Part shown: positions 45,620 to 54,738 of the stretch, one piece after another
Numbering within the stretch: position 1 is the first letter of the stretch
Layout: every line of letters begins with the position of its first letter
Assembly (NCBI GenBank): GCA_003233055.1
Contig: QIKP01000010.1
Span: 1-64,000 of the forward strand
Direction: 5' to 3'
Source: Planctomycetaceae bacterium
GTDB lineage: Bacteria; Planctomycetota; Planctomycetia; Pirellulales; Lacipirellulaceae
DNA: 64,000 nt
The notes under the pieces: generated by a model
Databases searched by the model: none
Seen by the model: the letters and a program-made list of their open reading frames with translations, nothing else
What the model was told of the DNA's origin: nothing
Program-made: the position numbers and the translations under genes

Positions 45620-46231
45620 ATGGATGCCCCCTCGCTTGTTCAAAAAGTTACCAACTTGCAGCACGACACGGTCGCCCGCTGGCATGAAGTCGAACCCGAC
45701 AATCGGTACGAAGGCTTGCTCGCCATCGTCTGCCAGCAGCATCAATTCAACTTTCTGCTGTGGCACGAGGAAGATATCGCGCGGAGTCCTAACGTCGGCG
45801 ACCAGAAAATCGCCCAGGTGAAGCGAGCCATCGACGGATTCAATCAAAACCGAAACGACTACATCGAGCGTGTCGACGAAGCCCTGATCTCGCAACTAGC
45901 CCGCGACGGAGCCATGCCCCGAACCGACGCCCGCGTCAATACCGAGACGCCTGGAAGCGCTATCGACCGACTGTCGATCATGTCGCTACGTATCTTTCAT
46001 CTCCAAGAGCAGCTGGAACGGGACGATGTCGATCAGGAGCATCGCACGAAAGTCGAAGAGCGAATCGCCCGGTGTCGGGTGCAGCATTCCGACCTTTCGC
46101 AGTCGCTGGTTGAGTTGCTGGAAGACTTGCAAGCGGGAGAAAAATTACTGAAGGTCTACCGACAGATGAAGATGTATAACGATCCGACACTCAACCCATA
46201 CTTGTACCAAGGCGTTCGGAAAGCGGGCTAA
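45620..46231 (+). CDS. DUF4254 protein, glycan-cluster associated
   Basis: A helical 203-residue protein. AAGGAAG lies five bases before the ATG at 45620 (MDAPSLVQKVTNLQHDTVAR), preferred over the longer frame. Conserved-looking stretches are GLLAIVCQQHQFNFLLWHEE, ARSPNVGDQKIAQVKRAIDG, NQNRNDYIERVDEAL, TETPGSAIDRLSIMSLRIFH and MKMYNDPTLNPYLY, which I recall as DUF4254. Members often neighbour glycosyltransferases of LPS core synthesis, as here (GT4 gene 35 bases downstream). Biochemical role unknown. Confidence 0.75.
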   Translation: MDAPSLVQKVTNLQHDTVARWHEVEPDNRYEGLLAIVCQQHQFNFLLWHEEDIARSPNVGDQKIAQVKRAIDGFNQNRNDYIERVDEALISQLARDGAMPRTDARVNTETPGSAIDRLSIMSLRIFHLQEQLERDDVDQEHRTKVEERIARCRVQHSDLSQSLVELLEDLQAGEKLLKVYRQMKMYNDPTLNPYLYQGVRKAG

Positions 46232-46266
46232 GCTTCCGAATTCGACCTCTACCGGATGCACACCCG

Positions 46267-47412
46267 ATGGCCACTGTTGACCAGCGATCGACTCGCCGTT
46301 CCGCTTCGCGATCGCGCCGTGCTGCGATGGCTTCGGATCGGGTAGCCTCGCTCTGCGTGCTTCACGCTATCACCCCTTCGCGGATGGCGGGGGCGGAGAT
46401 GTTTCTTGCCCGCCTGCTAAAGCATGCGAAGGGGGGGCCTATTGAGCACCGCTGCATCGTTAACAGCGGAAGCCCGGCCTTGGAGGAAATGCGTGCGGCG
46501 GGCATCGACCTGGAGCCAGCCGGCATCGGTGGCAAAGTGAACGTGATGGCCATCGCCCGACTTGCCAAGGCGGCTCGCGACGCGGGGGCCTCGATCATCG
46601 ACTCCCATCTCTCGTCCGCCAGTTGGTGGTGCGGGTGGCTCGAGCGGTTTGGAGGCCCGCCGACGGTGGGCCATGTCCATGGCTTCACTTCCGCCCGCTG
46701 GCATCGCGGGCAGTCGCATCTGGTCACCTGCTCCGAATCGGTCAAGCGAGACTTAATGGAGAAGGGATTCGATCCCCATCGTGTTTCGGCAATTCCGCTG
46801 CCGGTCGATCCCACCGACATGGTCTTTACTCGCTCCCGCGCGGAAGTTCGCAAAGAATTTGGCGTGGAGGAAGGCACGCCGATCGTCGGCACGTTTGCTC
46901 ACCTCTCCGTAAAAAAAGGCTATCGCGAGTTGATCGTTGCGGCCGAGCAAGTTCTCCGCGAGATGCCAACCGCTCAGTTTTGGTGTTTTGGCAACGGGAT
47001 ACTGCGAGAAGAACTCGAAGCCGAGGCAGCCAAGCTTGGCATCGCCGACCGATTTCGATTGATCGGCTTTCGTCGCGATGTTGCCGATATGATGCGAGCG
47101 GTCGACGTGATGGCGCTCCCTTCCCACCGCGAGCCCTTTGGGTTGGTCTATCTAGAAGCCGCGCTCTGCGAACGACCTGTCATCGCCTGCCAAGCGGGGG
47201 GCGCGCCGGAGATCGTCGAACAGGGCGAGACGGGCCTGCTTGTTCCGCCCAAGTCGCCGCCCGAGCTTGCCACCGCGATCCTTCAACTCCTCGGCGATCC
47301 GTCCCGCGCCGAACAGATGGGCCGCCGAGGTCGGGAATCCTGCCTCGACCGCTTCACCTGGCCCAAGTACCTCCAGCAACTTGGCCAGGTTTATGAGTCG
47401 GTCGTCGGCTAA
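46267..47412 (+). CDS. Glycosyltransferase family 4 protein
   Basis: GT-B fold retaining glycosyltransferase of 381 residues. The N-terminal acceptor domain has LHAITPSRMAGAEMFLARLL and the linker VTCSESVKRDLMEKGFDPHR, then VSAIPLPVD. The C-terminal donor domain has VGTFAHLSVKKGYRELIVAA, FWCFGNGILREELEAEAAKL, DRFRLIGFRRDVADMMRAVD, PSHREPFGLVYLEAALCERP and VIACQAGGAPEIVEQGETGL, that is the E-x7-E motif of GT4. Probably adds a sugar to LPS core or exopolysaccharide. The first 20 residues are basic and may be replaced by the ATG at 46327. It follows DUF4254 and converges with a GT9 gene. Confidence 0.9.
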   Translation: MATVDQRSTRRSASRSRRAAMASDRVASLCVLHAITPSRMAGAEMFLARLLKHAKGGPIEHRCIVNSGSPALEEMRAAGIDLEPAGIGGKVNVMAIARLAKAARDAGASIIDSHLSSASWWCGWLERFGGPPTVGHVHGFTSARWHRGQSHLVTCSESVKRDLMEKGFDPHRVSAIPLPVDPTDMVFTRSRAEVRKEFGVEEGTPIVGTFAHLSVKKGYRELIVAAEQVLREMPTAQFWCFGNGILREELEAEAAKLGIADRFRLIGFRRDVADMMRAVDVMALPSHREPFGLVYLEAALCERPVIACQAGGAPEIVEQGETGLLVPPKSPPELATAILQLLGDPSRAEQMGRRGRESCLDRFTWPKYLQQLGQVYESVVG

Positions 47413-47426
47413 GAGGGCCCGGCTCT

Positions 47427-48473
47427 TTACGAAACTCTTGCGACGGTTTGTCGCCTGAGCAACTCGTCGCAGGCCAGGGTCACTTTTTCGACGCCGATTG
47501 CCCGCATGGCGATGTTTTCTGCGGACCGGCGTTCTCGGGAAGAACCTTCTTGATAGTACGCTTGCAGGCGGAGGTTGTCGGGGCCGTACGCACCGCACCA
47601 CTCCGATCGGCTCGTGCCATGAAGGCTAATCGTCGGGGTGTCGACGGCGACGGCAAGGTGCATCGGGCCGGTATCGGAACTGACAAACAGACGAGCTTGC
47701 CGGGCCAAGGCAGCGAGTTGCAGCAACGTGGTCGGGGGCGCGAGGACCGCGGCTCCGCCGCTGGTCGCGACAATCGTCTCTGCAAGTGGACGCTCCTCGT
47801 CCCCCCCCCAGACAGCCAGGCTCTGGATCCCATGCACCCGCCTTAGATGCTGGGCCACTTCGCCATACCGCTCGGCCGGCCAGATTTTGGAGGGCCACCC
47901 GGCACCCGGATTGAGAATCGCAAAACGGGAAGCAAGCAGCGAAGCGTTGGCGAGCGTTTGCTCAGCGAATTGCAGGTCTTCGTCCCGTGCCGCCATGCGG
48001 AAGCGGACTCCTGGCTCGTTGATTCCCAGCGGCTTGAGGATTTGCAGGTAGTGATCGACCACATGCGAGGTGTCGCAATTCGTCAATTCGTTGTTCCACC
48101 ACTTGCTCAACTCCCGGCCATCCGTTCCGCCCGCCCCCAATCGCCGGGGTGCCCCGCTAAGCCATGCGACCAGCGCGCTCTTGGTAAGGCATTGTAGATC
48201 GATCGCTACCTCGAAATGCAAATCGCGCAGTTGCCGGCGGAGCGAACGAACGTCCGACACCGATCGCCACCATCGCCGAGGGAGGCGAATGATTTGGTCC
48301 AAGTCGGGATGCCCCTCGATCAACTCGGCCGCCCTCCCTTCCACCGCCCACGCAATCATGGCCTTGGGGAAATGCTCACGGAGCGCACTCGCCACCGGCA
48401 GGCCATGGACGACATCCCCCATGGCGGTGAGACGGACGATAAGGATACGAGTGGGAGAATCCATCAATTCCAT
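47427..48473 (-). CDS. Glycosyltransferase family 9 (heptosyltransferase-like)
   Basis: A 348-residue GT9/heptosyltransferase-type protein. The ATG at 48473 starts MELMDSPTRILIVRLTAMGD, then VVHGLPVASALREHFPKAMI, the typical N-terminus of WaaF/WaaC relatives. Other motifs: AVEGRAAELIEGHPDLDQII, AIDLQCLTKSALVAWLSGA, AILNPGAGWPSKIWPAERYG (donor-binding), ARLFVSSDTGPMHLAVAVDT and PTISLHGTSRSEWCGAYG. It likely transfers ADP-heptose or a similar sugar to LPS core. The extended frame to 48596 is discarded. It converges with the GT4 gene, 14 bases apart. Confidence 0.92.
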   Translation of the reverse strand: MELMDSPTRILIVRLTAMGDVVHGLPVASALREHFPKAMIAWAVEGRAAELIEGHPDLDQIIRLPRRWWRSVSDVRSLRRQLRDLHFEVAIDLQCLTKSALVAWLSGAPRRLGAGGTDGRELSKWWNNELTNCDTSHVVDHYLQILKPLGINEPGVRFRMAARDEDLQFAEQTLANASLLASRFAILNPGAGWPSKIWPAERYGEVAQHLRRVHGIQSLAVWGGDEERPLAETIVATSGGAAVLAPPTTLLQLAALARQARLFVSSDTGPMHLAVAVDTPTISLHGTSRSEWCGAYGPDNLRLQAYYQEGSSRERRSAENIAMRAIGVEKVTLACDELLRRQTVARVS

Positions 48474-48851
48474 CACCAAAAGTTGTCGAGCCGGCCACCG
48501 GCCGCGAATCGCTCGAAAGGGAACGCCATCCGCAGTCAGATCGTAGCGGACAACGCCGGCACATGAAAATAGCAGCGTCTTCCAGAATGCTAGCACCGCC
48601 GGCGAGCGAAGCCTAGCTCCGTGTTTTTTGTCGTGGAATCAACCGAAGGTGATCGGTGCGAGGATAGACAAGCCCCGTACCGAACAGCACTCTTCCGAGG
48701 AGCATGAAGAGAATGGCCGTCAGGAAACAGGCAATGATGTTAATGGCTCCCGTGTCAATGTTTCCACGCGGCCAGCCAAACAGGTGGGCTACCGCACTGT
48801 CCCGAAGTGAGTCAATTCTCCGGCGATTGTTGCGCTAAATGTCATCGACAG
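48474..48851. other. Intergenic region with a possible gene remnant on the minus strand
   Basis: On the minus strand, 48602-48838 can be read without stops as a membrane-protein-like fragment (HLFGWPRGNIDTGAINIIAC, FLTAILFMLLGRVLFGTGLV, YPRTDHLRLIPRQKTRS) but with no ATG, GTG or TTG start after the preceding TAG until a Met in the middle of the helix. It may be the tail of a decayed polysaccharide membrane protein. Nothing else is visible. Confidence 0.3.
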
Positions 48852-49721
48852 CTAATCCTTTTTGGCTGAGGCCGAAATAGCATCCAGGATTCCGCCCTCG
48901 TACGGGCGATCAAAAAACCAGACTCCCATACCATGTGGCCGGACAGCGGGAACCACTGCGTCGAGCATTTTCTGAGAATAATCGGGCCGAATTAGAAATA
49001 CGTGAGGCACGTCCTGAGATACCAAGAGGTCGTGCAAATTGCTTGCTGTTGTCTCGATAGCCTTGAGTGTCCAGTGGTGTCTTTTCGGCTCGTCCCATGT
49101 TCGCGGGACGTAAAACACGATTGCCACCTTTCCATAGCAAGCGCGTAGCGCCGGAAGCATTCCCGCCTCCTCCGCCTGGTTGAGCACCCGAAGTTGGCGA
49201 GCCTCCCACTCCTCATAGTGAGGATGGTCCTTGGGTCGCCAAATTCGTGTCCAATTACGCTGTAAAAAAATGGGCGCACTGTAAATTTGGAGTGTTATGT
49301 CTCGCCTTCGGAGTTCCGGCGCTAGCTTCCAAATCGTGCGAGCGTACTCGCCAAACATTCTGGCATTCTCTTCCTCTGTTGCTGTTCCATACCAAGGTCG
49401 GTAGGAGGGCTTGCCCTCGTGGTTTTTGGTCCAGGGCTCGGCGTCCCATAAGACATAGCCCCCATCAGGGGTCAACTCGATCGATTTGCGAATAGTGGTG
49501 ATGAATCTCGGCTGTCCATGATAAGAGACGATACCGGGCGTCGTGCCATTGACGCCGGCCAGCATTGATCGCTGAGTGTAATCGACGACCGCTGGACCGG
49601 ATTCAATCGTCTCGGGGTTCGCTTCGCCATCGTCGGCTGCGCATGAGATGTGCGACATGGCGACGATAGCCCCAACACCGAGAAGAGCGAACATCTTTGC
49701 CTTGTATCTAAGACGATTCAA
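48852..49721 (-). CDS. Secreted protein of unknown function in the glycan region
   Basis: A 289-residue exported protein. A TTG at 49721, six bases after AGGAG, is the best start and gives a signal peptide (MNRLRYKAKMFALLGVGAIV, AMSHISCAAD); ATG at 49694 is an alternative. The body has many aromatic residues (TPDGGYVLWDAEPWTKNHEG; APIFLQRNWTRIWRPKDHPH) and an alpha/beta alternation (KVAIVFYVPRTWDE; DVPHVFLIRPDYSQKMLDAV; GMGVWFFDRPYEGG) reminiscent of a TIM-barrel glycoside hydrolase, but no family signature was recognised. Lies among glycan genes. Function unknown. Confidence 0.7.
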   Translation of the reverse strand: MNRLRYKAKMFALLGVGAIVAMSHISCAADDGEANPETIESGPAVVDYTQRSMLAGVNGTTPGIVSYHGQPRFITTIRKSIELTPDGGYVLWDAEPWTKNHEGKPSYRPWYGTATEEENARMFGEYARTIWKLAPELRRRDITLQIYSAPIFLQRNWTRIWRPKDHPHYEEWEARQLRVLNQAEEAGMLPALRACYGKVAIVFYVPRTWDEPKRHHWTLKAIETTASNLHDLLVSQDVPHVFLIRPDYSQKMLDAVVPAVRPHGMGVWFFDRPYEGGILDAISASAKKD

Positions 49722-49901
49722 TGGGGACTCCTTTATTAGAGTGGCGATTGTTGTACTCGCCCATTTTAGGGGTCCACTGTACCATTTGCAAAGACAAAAA
49801 TTGCAGGCCATCCCCCGGTGTCCCCCCGTCTGCGGGACGGCCCAACGGCACACACGATGGGGCTTATCACGAAACCCGGAAGTGGATGTTGCTTTGGCGG
49901 A

Positions 49902-51236
49902 TCACAGAGCCTGTGGGTACATTTCGAGCGGACCGGCCTCGCTCCGTGCATTTTTGAGATCGCGAGAGATTGCTAAGAGAAGACCAGACAGCAGGAAATG
50001 AAAAAACTCCATCGAATCGATAGAAGCGTAGATCAGGCTGGAGAAGAAACCGCAAAGATACACGGACCCCATCGCCGAACTCAGTATCAAAATAGTTGGT
50101 CCATCAATGTTAAGTTGCGAGTAATTCAGTAACAACCGAAAGATTGCATGCAGGGTGGCAACCACTGCAATCAAGAGTGGCAAACCTAGAGACCACCCGC
50201 CCCAATAGAGCATTTCCAGGTAACCATTGTGCGGCGAATGGCCAATGCTGGGGTCTAAGTGATGCGGGAACCCTGACGTTCCTAGCAAACCAAACAGGGG
50301 CCTTTGTGGGAGAACATCTGAAATGTAGATCATGGCAATATCGACTCGGCCCGAGCTGTCGGAAAAATCGGACGCTCGACGGATCTGTTTACTAGAACCC
50401 TCCCCCTGGTTAATCACCCAAGAGGCGCCGCCAACGGCCGCAGCTAGAAACAGCACGAGGTAGATTGGTCGCCGAATCATGACGATACCGTAAGGAAGTA
50501 AAATAGCCGCAGCCAGGACAATGCCTTGGCGACTCCCTGTCTTCAATAGGGCGACAACTAAAATGCCCATAATAGGCAGTGCAAGAAGCTTGTACAGGGC
50601 ATTTTTATGCGTATGGAATTGGTAGATCGCCATGGCGATCATTTGTACCAGCAACGGAATAAATTGGTTGGGCTGCGCACCAAAGGGGGCAAACCGGCCC
50701 ATGACGCTTACATGATGTTCACTGCTGCCGATGAACGCCGCAAGAAAGATGATCGCCAACGGAATAACAAGGCCTGCAGAATAGGCGTTGATGACGTAGG
50801 ACAAGGATCGACGGTCCGTAATTGTTCGAAGGACCTGCATGGCGGCGATAGCCGACAGGAAGGAACACAATAGGTAAATCCAAACCAAGAACCGGCTTGT
50901 CGTACTCATCACGCAAACGGCTGCCCACAATGGCGAGACAATGTAGATCCAATAAAGCCATGGTATTTTGTTTTTGCGCCCCGGATGCATCCAAGCGGCG
51001 AACGTGACAGCTAGTAGAGGAACTGCAAAAGTCGCTTTGGACACTGCGGCGACCTGGCCTAGAGAAGTGAACCGACCGATCGCCAGCCAGGCGGCAAAAG
51101 ACGCGATCGCTAGCCATAAGTAATATCGTCGAGGCGTGAAAATCAAAAGTAGGCCGACCACCGCCAGCAAGAGTCCAATCGGCATTGGATCGATGGTTTG
51201 CAGCTTGTCGAGGATCGCTTGAATACGATAAAACAT
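49902..51236 (-). CDS. O-antigen ligase / polymerase-like membrane protein
   Basis: A polytopic protein of about 444 residues with ten or more membrane helices (GLLLAVVGLLLIFTPRRYYL; ASFAAWLAIGRF; FLVWIYLLCSFLSAIAAMQV; VALLKTGSRQGIVLAAAILL; LPLLIAVVATLHAIFRLLLN). The Wzy_C-type signature is KTGSRQG in a central helix, with a large periplasmic loop holding RVDIAMIYISDVLPQRPLFG and HSPHNGYLEMLYWGG, the His-Asn region typical of WaaL/Wzy. It probably ligates or polymerises surface glycan. ATG at 51236 is used; a GTG at 51269 is possible, and neither has a clear SD. By eye the DNA is richer in A/T than the surrounding genes. Confidence 0.85.
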   Translation of the reverse strand: MFYRIQAILDKLQTIDPMPIGLLLAVVGLLLIFTPRRYYLWLAIASFAAWLAIGRFTSLGQVAAVSKATFAVPLLAVTFAAWMHPGRKNKIPWLYWIYIVSPLWAAVCVMSTTSRFLVWIYLLCSFLSAIAAMQVLRTITDRRSLSYVINAYSAGLVIPLAIIFLAAFIGSSEHHVSVMGRFAPFGAQPNQFIPLLVQMIAMAIYQFHTHKNALYKLLALPIMGILVVALLKTGSRQGIVLAAAILLPYGIVMIRRPIYLVLFLAAAVGGASWVINQGEGSSKQIRRASDFSDSSGRVDIAMIYISDVLPQRPLFGLLGTSGFPHHLDPSIGHSPHNGYLEMLYWGGWSLGLPLLIAVVATLHAIFRLLLNYSQLNIDGPTILILSSAMGSVYLCGFFSSLIYASIDSMEFFHFLLSGLLLAISRDLKNARSEAGPLEMYPQAL

Positions 51237-51435
51237 GAGCCAACGCCGCCTGTGCATCAACGTGTTCACGCTGATTGATTTTGAGTCTCTACGTACGATT
51301 GCTGAACCAGGATGCCTCAGCCGAGTTTAACCTGATTTTTGCCCAAGAGCTACACTCCGCAGTGCTCCAACCTTTTCGCGTTATTTGCGTTGAGTTGAGC
51401 CTACGCGGAATATCCTGAACGCAACAGTGCCCCGA

Positions 51436-52311
51436 TCACTTCGGAGCTCCAACCTCTTCCTCCGGTCCGTAGCCCTTCCAGAGAAGTTCCTGGCATCCCG
51501 CGAAATCACTAATCTGCCTTACTTCCGGAGTCAATTGTTCCTTGAGCCAATGGACTGTTTCGAGCGACGGGGGGGCCGGACGCTCCGGGCCACGAGGCAG
51601 CACCCATTTTTGCAGCTGGATTCTCCATCGAGGCGACAGCAAAGGGCGAACCCCTCGCTGGTACCAAACACTCTGTTGGGCCTGGTGCCAGAACGAATTC
51701 ATCACCGTTTTCTCTTCACTACGATTGTGGACAGCGCTCTCGATTGTCGGCAGTTGCTCGACGGGTAGGCCCAGGAAACTACACAACTGAGCGATCGTCG
51801 CCTGTCGGTCTGATTTGTAGCTCTCGAACCGCACCACCTGCACCCGATCGTTACCAAGGCGCTCGATCCAAGGAGCCAATTGATAGCCATATCGGCTGTA
51901 GTTGATAAATCGATCCTCCTCGCGGACCGCCCGGTCAATATCCGAATGGATCGTCCCATCAATGAATTCGTGGTAATGTTGGCTGATGATTCGGTCGATC
52001 GGATCGCGGACGATATAAACCACACGAAACGGACTTGGAAGTACCGCGATGGCTCGTTCTGCCACTCCTTCCCTGTCGGGCCTTTTCGAATAGGCGGTCG
52101 TGGCGTCGCATAGTAGTTGGTCGTCGCGGGCCCCAGCATACTCGGCGGCGTAGTCGCTGCGTCCTGAATCACTTAGTACCGCGTCGCTGCCAAGCGCGTT
52201 GGGCTCTTTGTTTTGTGGAATAAAGATTCGTGGATGTCGGCAAAGGTCGAGGAAGACCCCCGTCGTTCCCGACTTCATTGCTCCAATAATCAAAAAGTCA
52301 GGCAATCGCAT
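51436..52311 (-). CDS. PAPS-dependent sulfotransferase
   Basis: A 291-residue sulfotransferase. The 5'-phosphosulfate loop is FLIIGAMKSGTTGVFLDLCR at the N-terminus, and the 3'-phosphate motif is RVVYIVRDPIDRIISQHYHE (RDP..S). Further conserved spots are FIPQNKEPNALG with the KEP/KExxF-like element and VQVVRFESYKSDRQATIAQL before the C-terminal domain. Cytoplasmic. It likely sulfates the glycan made by the surrounding cluster, as sulfated polysaccharides are typical of marine planctomycetes; the acceptor is unknown. Confidence 0.9.
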   Translation of the reverse strand: MRLPDFLIIGAMKSGTTGVFLDLCRHPRIFIPQNKEPNALGSDAVLSDSGRSDYAAEYAGARDDQLLCDATTAYSKRPDREGVAERAIAVLPSPFRVVYIVRDPIDRIISQHYHEFIDGTIHSDIDRAVREEDRFINYSRYGYQLAPWIERLGNDRVQVVRFESYKSDRQATIAQLCSFLGLPVEQLPTIESAVHNRSEEKTVMNSFWHQAQQSVWYQRGVRPLLSPRWRIQLQKWVLPRGPERPAPPSLETVHWLKEQLTPEVRQISDFAGCQELLWKGYGPEEEVGAPK

Positions 52312-52440
52312 GAAGTTGAACTCAGTGAATAGAAAGGTGCAGAAAATCTGTTGTAAAAAAACCCAGATGCCAAACGGCGTTCTCCTGGTTACTGTAAAGC
52401 ATTGTGGAATTCTGTCTTCGCGATGAGAGATGTCCTCCGC

Positions 52441-53607
52441 TTACGGAACAACGAGCTGTCGCTTTACCCCATCGACGAGCCGAGTCGTGTCGAGATAGCC
52501 TTGTACCATGTTCGGCAAAGTGAAATCCTCGGCAACCGTTCGCATCGCTTCGGCTGACAAGCTCTCCCGCAGCGGCCTGTCCGTCAATACCTTGGCTATC
52601 GCATGGGCCATCGCTGGGGGATTGCCATGAGCATACAATAGCCCGTTCTCTTGGTGCCGGAGCGCAACAATTTCGGGATTCTGTGACTCGGTGTTGTCTG
52701 CGGTGATAACTGGCAAGCCAAATCCCATGGCGGTGAGCAAGCTAAGGCCAACGTTTTCGGGATAGCAAAACAGGCCACAACCCATCAGCCACGGCGCGAG
52801 ATCCTGCTCGCTGTAAAGTGCACCGGTAAACCGAACGTGCTCGGCAATGCCCAATTCCGCCGCCTGTCGGGCAAGTGCATCTCGCTCAGGACCGTCGCCG
52901 ACGATCACGGCTTGGCAGCCTGGTATTCTTTCCTGCAACTCCGCGATAGCCGATACAAGCAGGTCGGGGCGGTTCTCTCGGTAAAGCCGCGATACGAAAG
53001 CAACACATCGCGAAGGGTCGAGCCGATGCTCCTCGTGAAACGCCTTCAGGTCGCCAGGGCGGCTCAGCCAATTTTTCCGGGCTTCCTGAATGGGGGACTG
53101 GTCAATGGCGTTCTGGGAAACGAACACTCGATCCCGATCAAACCCATACTTCTCGATCATTCGATCTGCGAGCGGATGCGTGTAGAGCAAGATTCCCGAT
53201 GCCTTTCGGCCCAGGCGATTGCGAAGCCAAACACGCAGTCGCGAATCGCGTTTAGAGTATCCATGCCCACGAACGACCGTGGGCAGGCCGAGCCGACGCG
53301 CCTTGTCGAGCGCTGGCCGCAACGTGCGATAGCGGGCGTTCCAGGAATGGATGACGAGATCGAATCGATCGGGGTCCACCACTTCGATCTGGGCAGGTTG
53401 GTTCCATAGGGTTGCTGGCCCAAAGTGACTTGGCGTAACCGGCGCGTGGTGAAAATGAAATCGAATCGCGTCGGGATCCGGGTTCGGAGCATCGTTAGCC
53501 TGGCCGGCGAAAAGATGTAATTCAATATCGGGCTGCGCCGCCAATAAATTGTACGCCGGGATCCGGTAGGGACGAATGTCGGGTTGCGTCAGGGCGATGC
53601 GGATCAT
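52441..53607 (-). CDS. Glycosyltransferase family 4 protein
   Basis: A 388-residue GT-B enzyme with start MIRIALTQPDIRPYRIPAYN; the longer frame to 53700 is discarded. The donor domain shows AFVSRLYRENRPDLLVSAIA, CQAVIVGDGPERDALARQAA, EHVRFTGALYSEQDLAPWLM, FCYPENVGLSLLTAMGFGLP with the E-x7-E-like region, and VITADNTESQNPEIVALRHQ. The acceptor domain includes FDLVIHSWNARYRTLRPALD. It probably acts on exopolysaccharide or O-antigen. Sugar specificity cannot be read from the sequence. Confidence 0.9.
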   Translation of the reverse strand: MIRIALTQPDIRPYRIPAYNLLAAQPDIELHLFAGQANDAPNPDPDAIRFHFHHAPVTPSHFGPATLWNQPAQIEVVDPDRFDLVIHSWNARYRTLRPALDKARRLGLPTVVRGHGYSKRDSRLRVWLRNRLGRKASGILLYTHPLADRMIEKYGFDRDRVFVSQNAIDQSPIQEARKNWLSRPGDLKAFHEEHRLDPSRCVAFVSRLYRENRPDLLVSAIAELQERIPGCQAVIVGDGPERDALARQAAELGIAEHVRFTGALYSEQDLAPWLMGCGLFCYPENVGLSLLTAMGFGLPVITADNTESQNPEIVALRHQENGLLYAHGNPPAMAHAIAKVLTDRPLRESLSAEAMRTVAEDFTLPNMVQGYLDTTRLVDGVKRQLVVP

Positions 53608-53746
53608 GGGCAACCAGAGGGCACTAGCAGGTTCGTGAATGGGACAGGAAGGGGAACGAATCGAAGCGGGCCGTGACGAAACGACTCGCCGGAGTCGCAC
53701 TGGTTCGACGGCCCGTTACCGCCCATCTTACCTTGATGTAATGGAG

Positions 53747-54610
53747 CTATTGTGTCAAACGATGGACCCGATTTCGTTTCGCACAATAGGCTACGTCCAT
53801 CAGGCCTGATAGCTGCCAGCGCACCATCGACAAGGGCCAATGCGGTTCGACGCGGCAACGATCCATCTGGAGTGGCGGCGTGTGGCGGTTGATACGGGTG
53901 GAGTTGGTCATGAACGAGAATCGAAAACCGGCATCACGAATCGCAGCGGCTGCGGAACGAGAATAGCTCCACTCCTCGCCTCCCACCCATGCAAAAGTGT
54001 CGACCGTCTTACCGAGCCGCGACTCGAGGTAGTTCTTAGCGGCTGGGATTTCTCGTTTGAGTTCCTCGGCCGTCAGGTTTTGGGAAAGCCGAACGTGCGT
54101 GGCGGTGTGACCGCCCACGACATGGTTTTCCGCCAGCTTACAGGCCTGGTCCCATGTCATCGCAACACGATCGCCTGGCGAGTCCTCGTCGAGCAATATA
54201 TTTTGCTTTTTGGCGGCCGCTCGCTGTAAGGGCGTGGGCGTATCGACAAACTCGGTCGGTACAAAGAACCATCCACAGAAGCCATACTTCTCCAGAAGCG
54301 GGGCGGCAACTTCGGAATGCGACCGCAGCCCATCGTCAAAGGTGAGCAGGAGGCCCGGTTTCGGTTTGCGCCACTGGCCCTCGTTGAGTAGTCTCTCCAG
54401 ATCCGACAGGGTCACACTGCTGTAGTGTCGAGAGTAATACCGGAGTTGGTTTTCAAATTGGATGGAGGATTTTTGTGGAACGGAATGATAGATAACAGCA
54501 CGTAAGGACGCGGGGCGCAAGGCTCGCTCCATGGCTAGGCATAGCGGGCTGATACCAAGCAGTTGCGCCGCAAGAGGCACGGCTCTGCGCATCAAAGAAA
54601 TGGAAGGCAT
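53747..54610 (-). CDS. Polysaccharide deacetylase (NodB / CE4 fold)
   Basis: A CE4 deacetylase of about 287 residues. The ATG at 54610, with AAGGAG about 14 bases upstream, is preferred over the frame from 54730. The catalytic motif 1 is LLLTFDDGLRSHSEVAAPLL (TFDDG; Asp base and metal ligand), motif 2 is HVVGGHTATHVRLSQ (H-T-x-x-H metal ligands), and later motifs are FAWVGGEEWSYSRSAAAAIR and FSFMTNSTRI. An N-terminal hydrophobic stretch (LAAQLLGISPLCLAMERAL) may be a membrane contact. Likely removes N-acetyl groups from exopolysaccharide in the same pathway. Confidence 0.88.
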   Translation of the reverse strand: MPSISLMRRAVPLAAQLLGISPLCLAMERALRPASLRAVIYHSVPQKSSIQFENQLRYYSRHYSSVTLSDLERLLNEGQWRKPKPGLLLTFDDGLRSHSEVAAPLLEKYGFCGWFFVPTEFVDTPTPLQRAAAKKQNILLDEDSPGDRVAMTWDQACKLAENHVVGGHTATHVRLSQNLTAEELKREIPAAKNYLESRLGKTVDTFAWVGGEEWSYSRSAAAAIRDAGFRFSFMTNSTRINRHTPPLQMDRCRVEPHWPLSMVRWQLSGLMDVAYCAKRNRVHRLTQ

Positions 54611-54738
54611 GGAAGCGGTGGCTCCTTCTTCGTCCAGTGGTTGGGCCCAGTGGTTGACTTCGTCCAGGGATTGGCGTGAGCGAAGTGCTGGGGAAAGGAA
54701 GGAAGCTGCCAACAGAAAGGCTACTTCCAACTCTCCCC

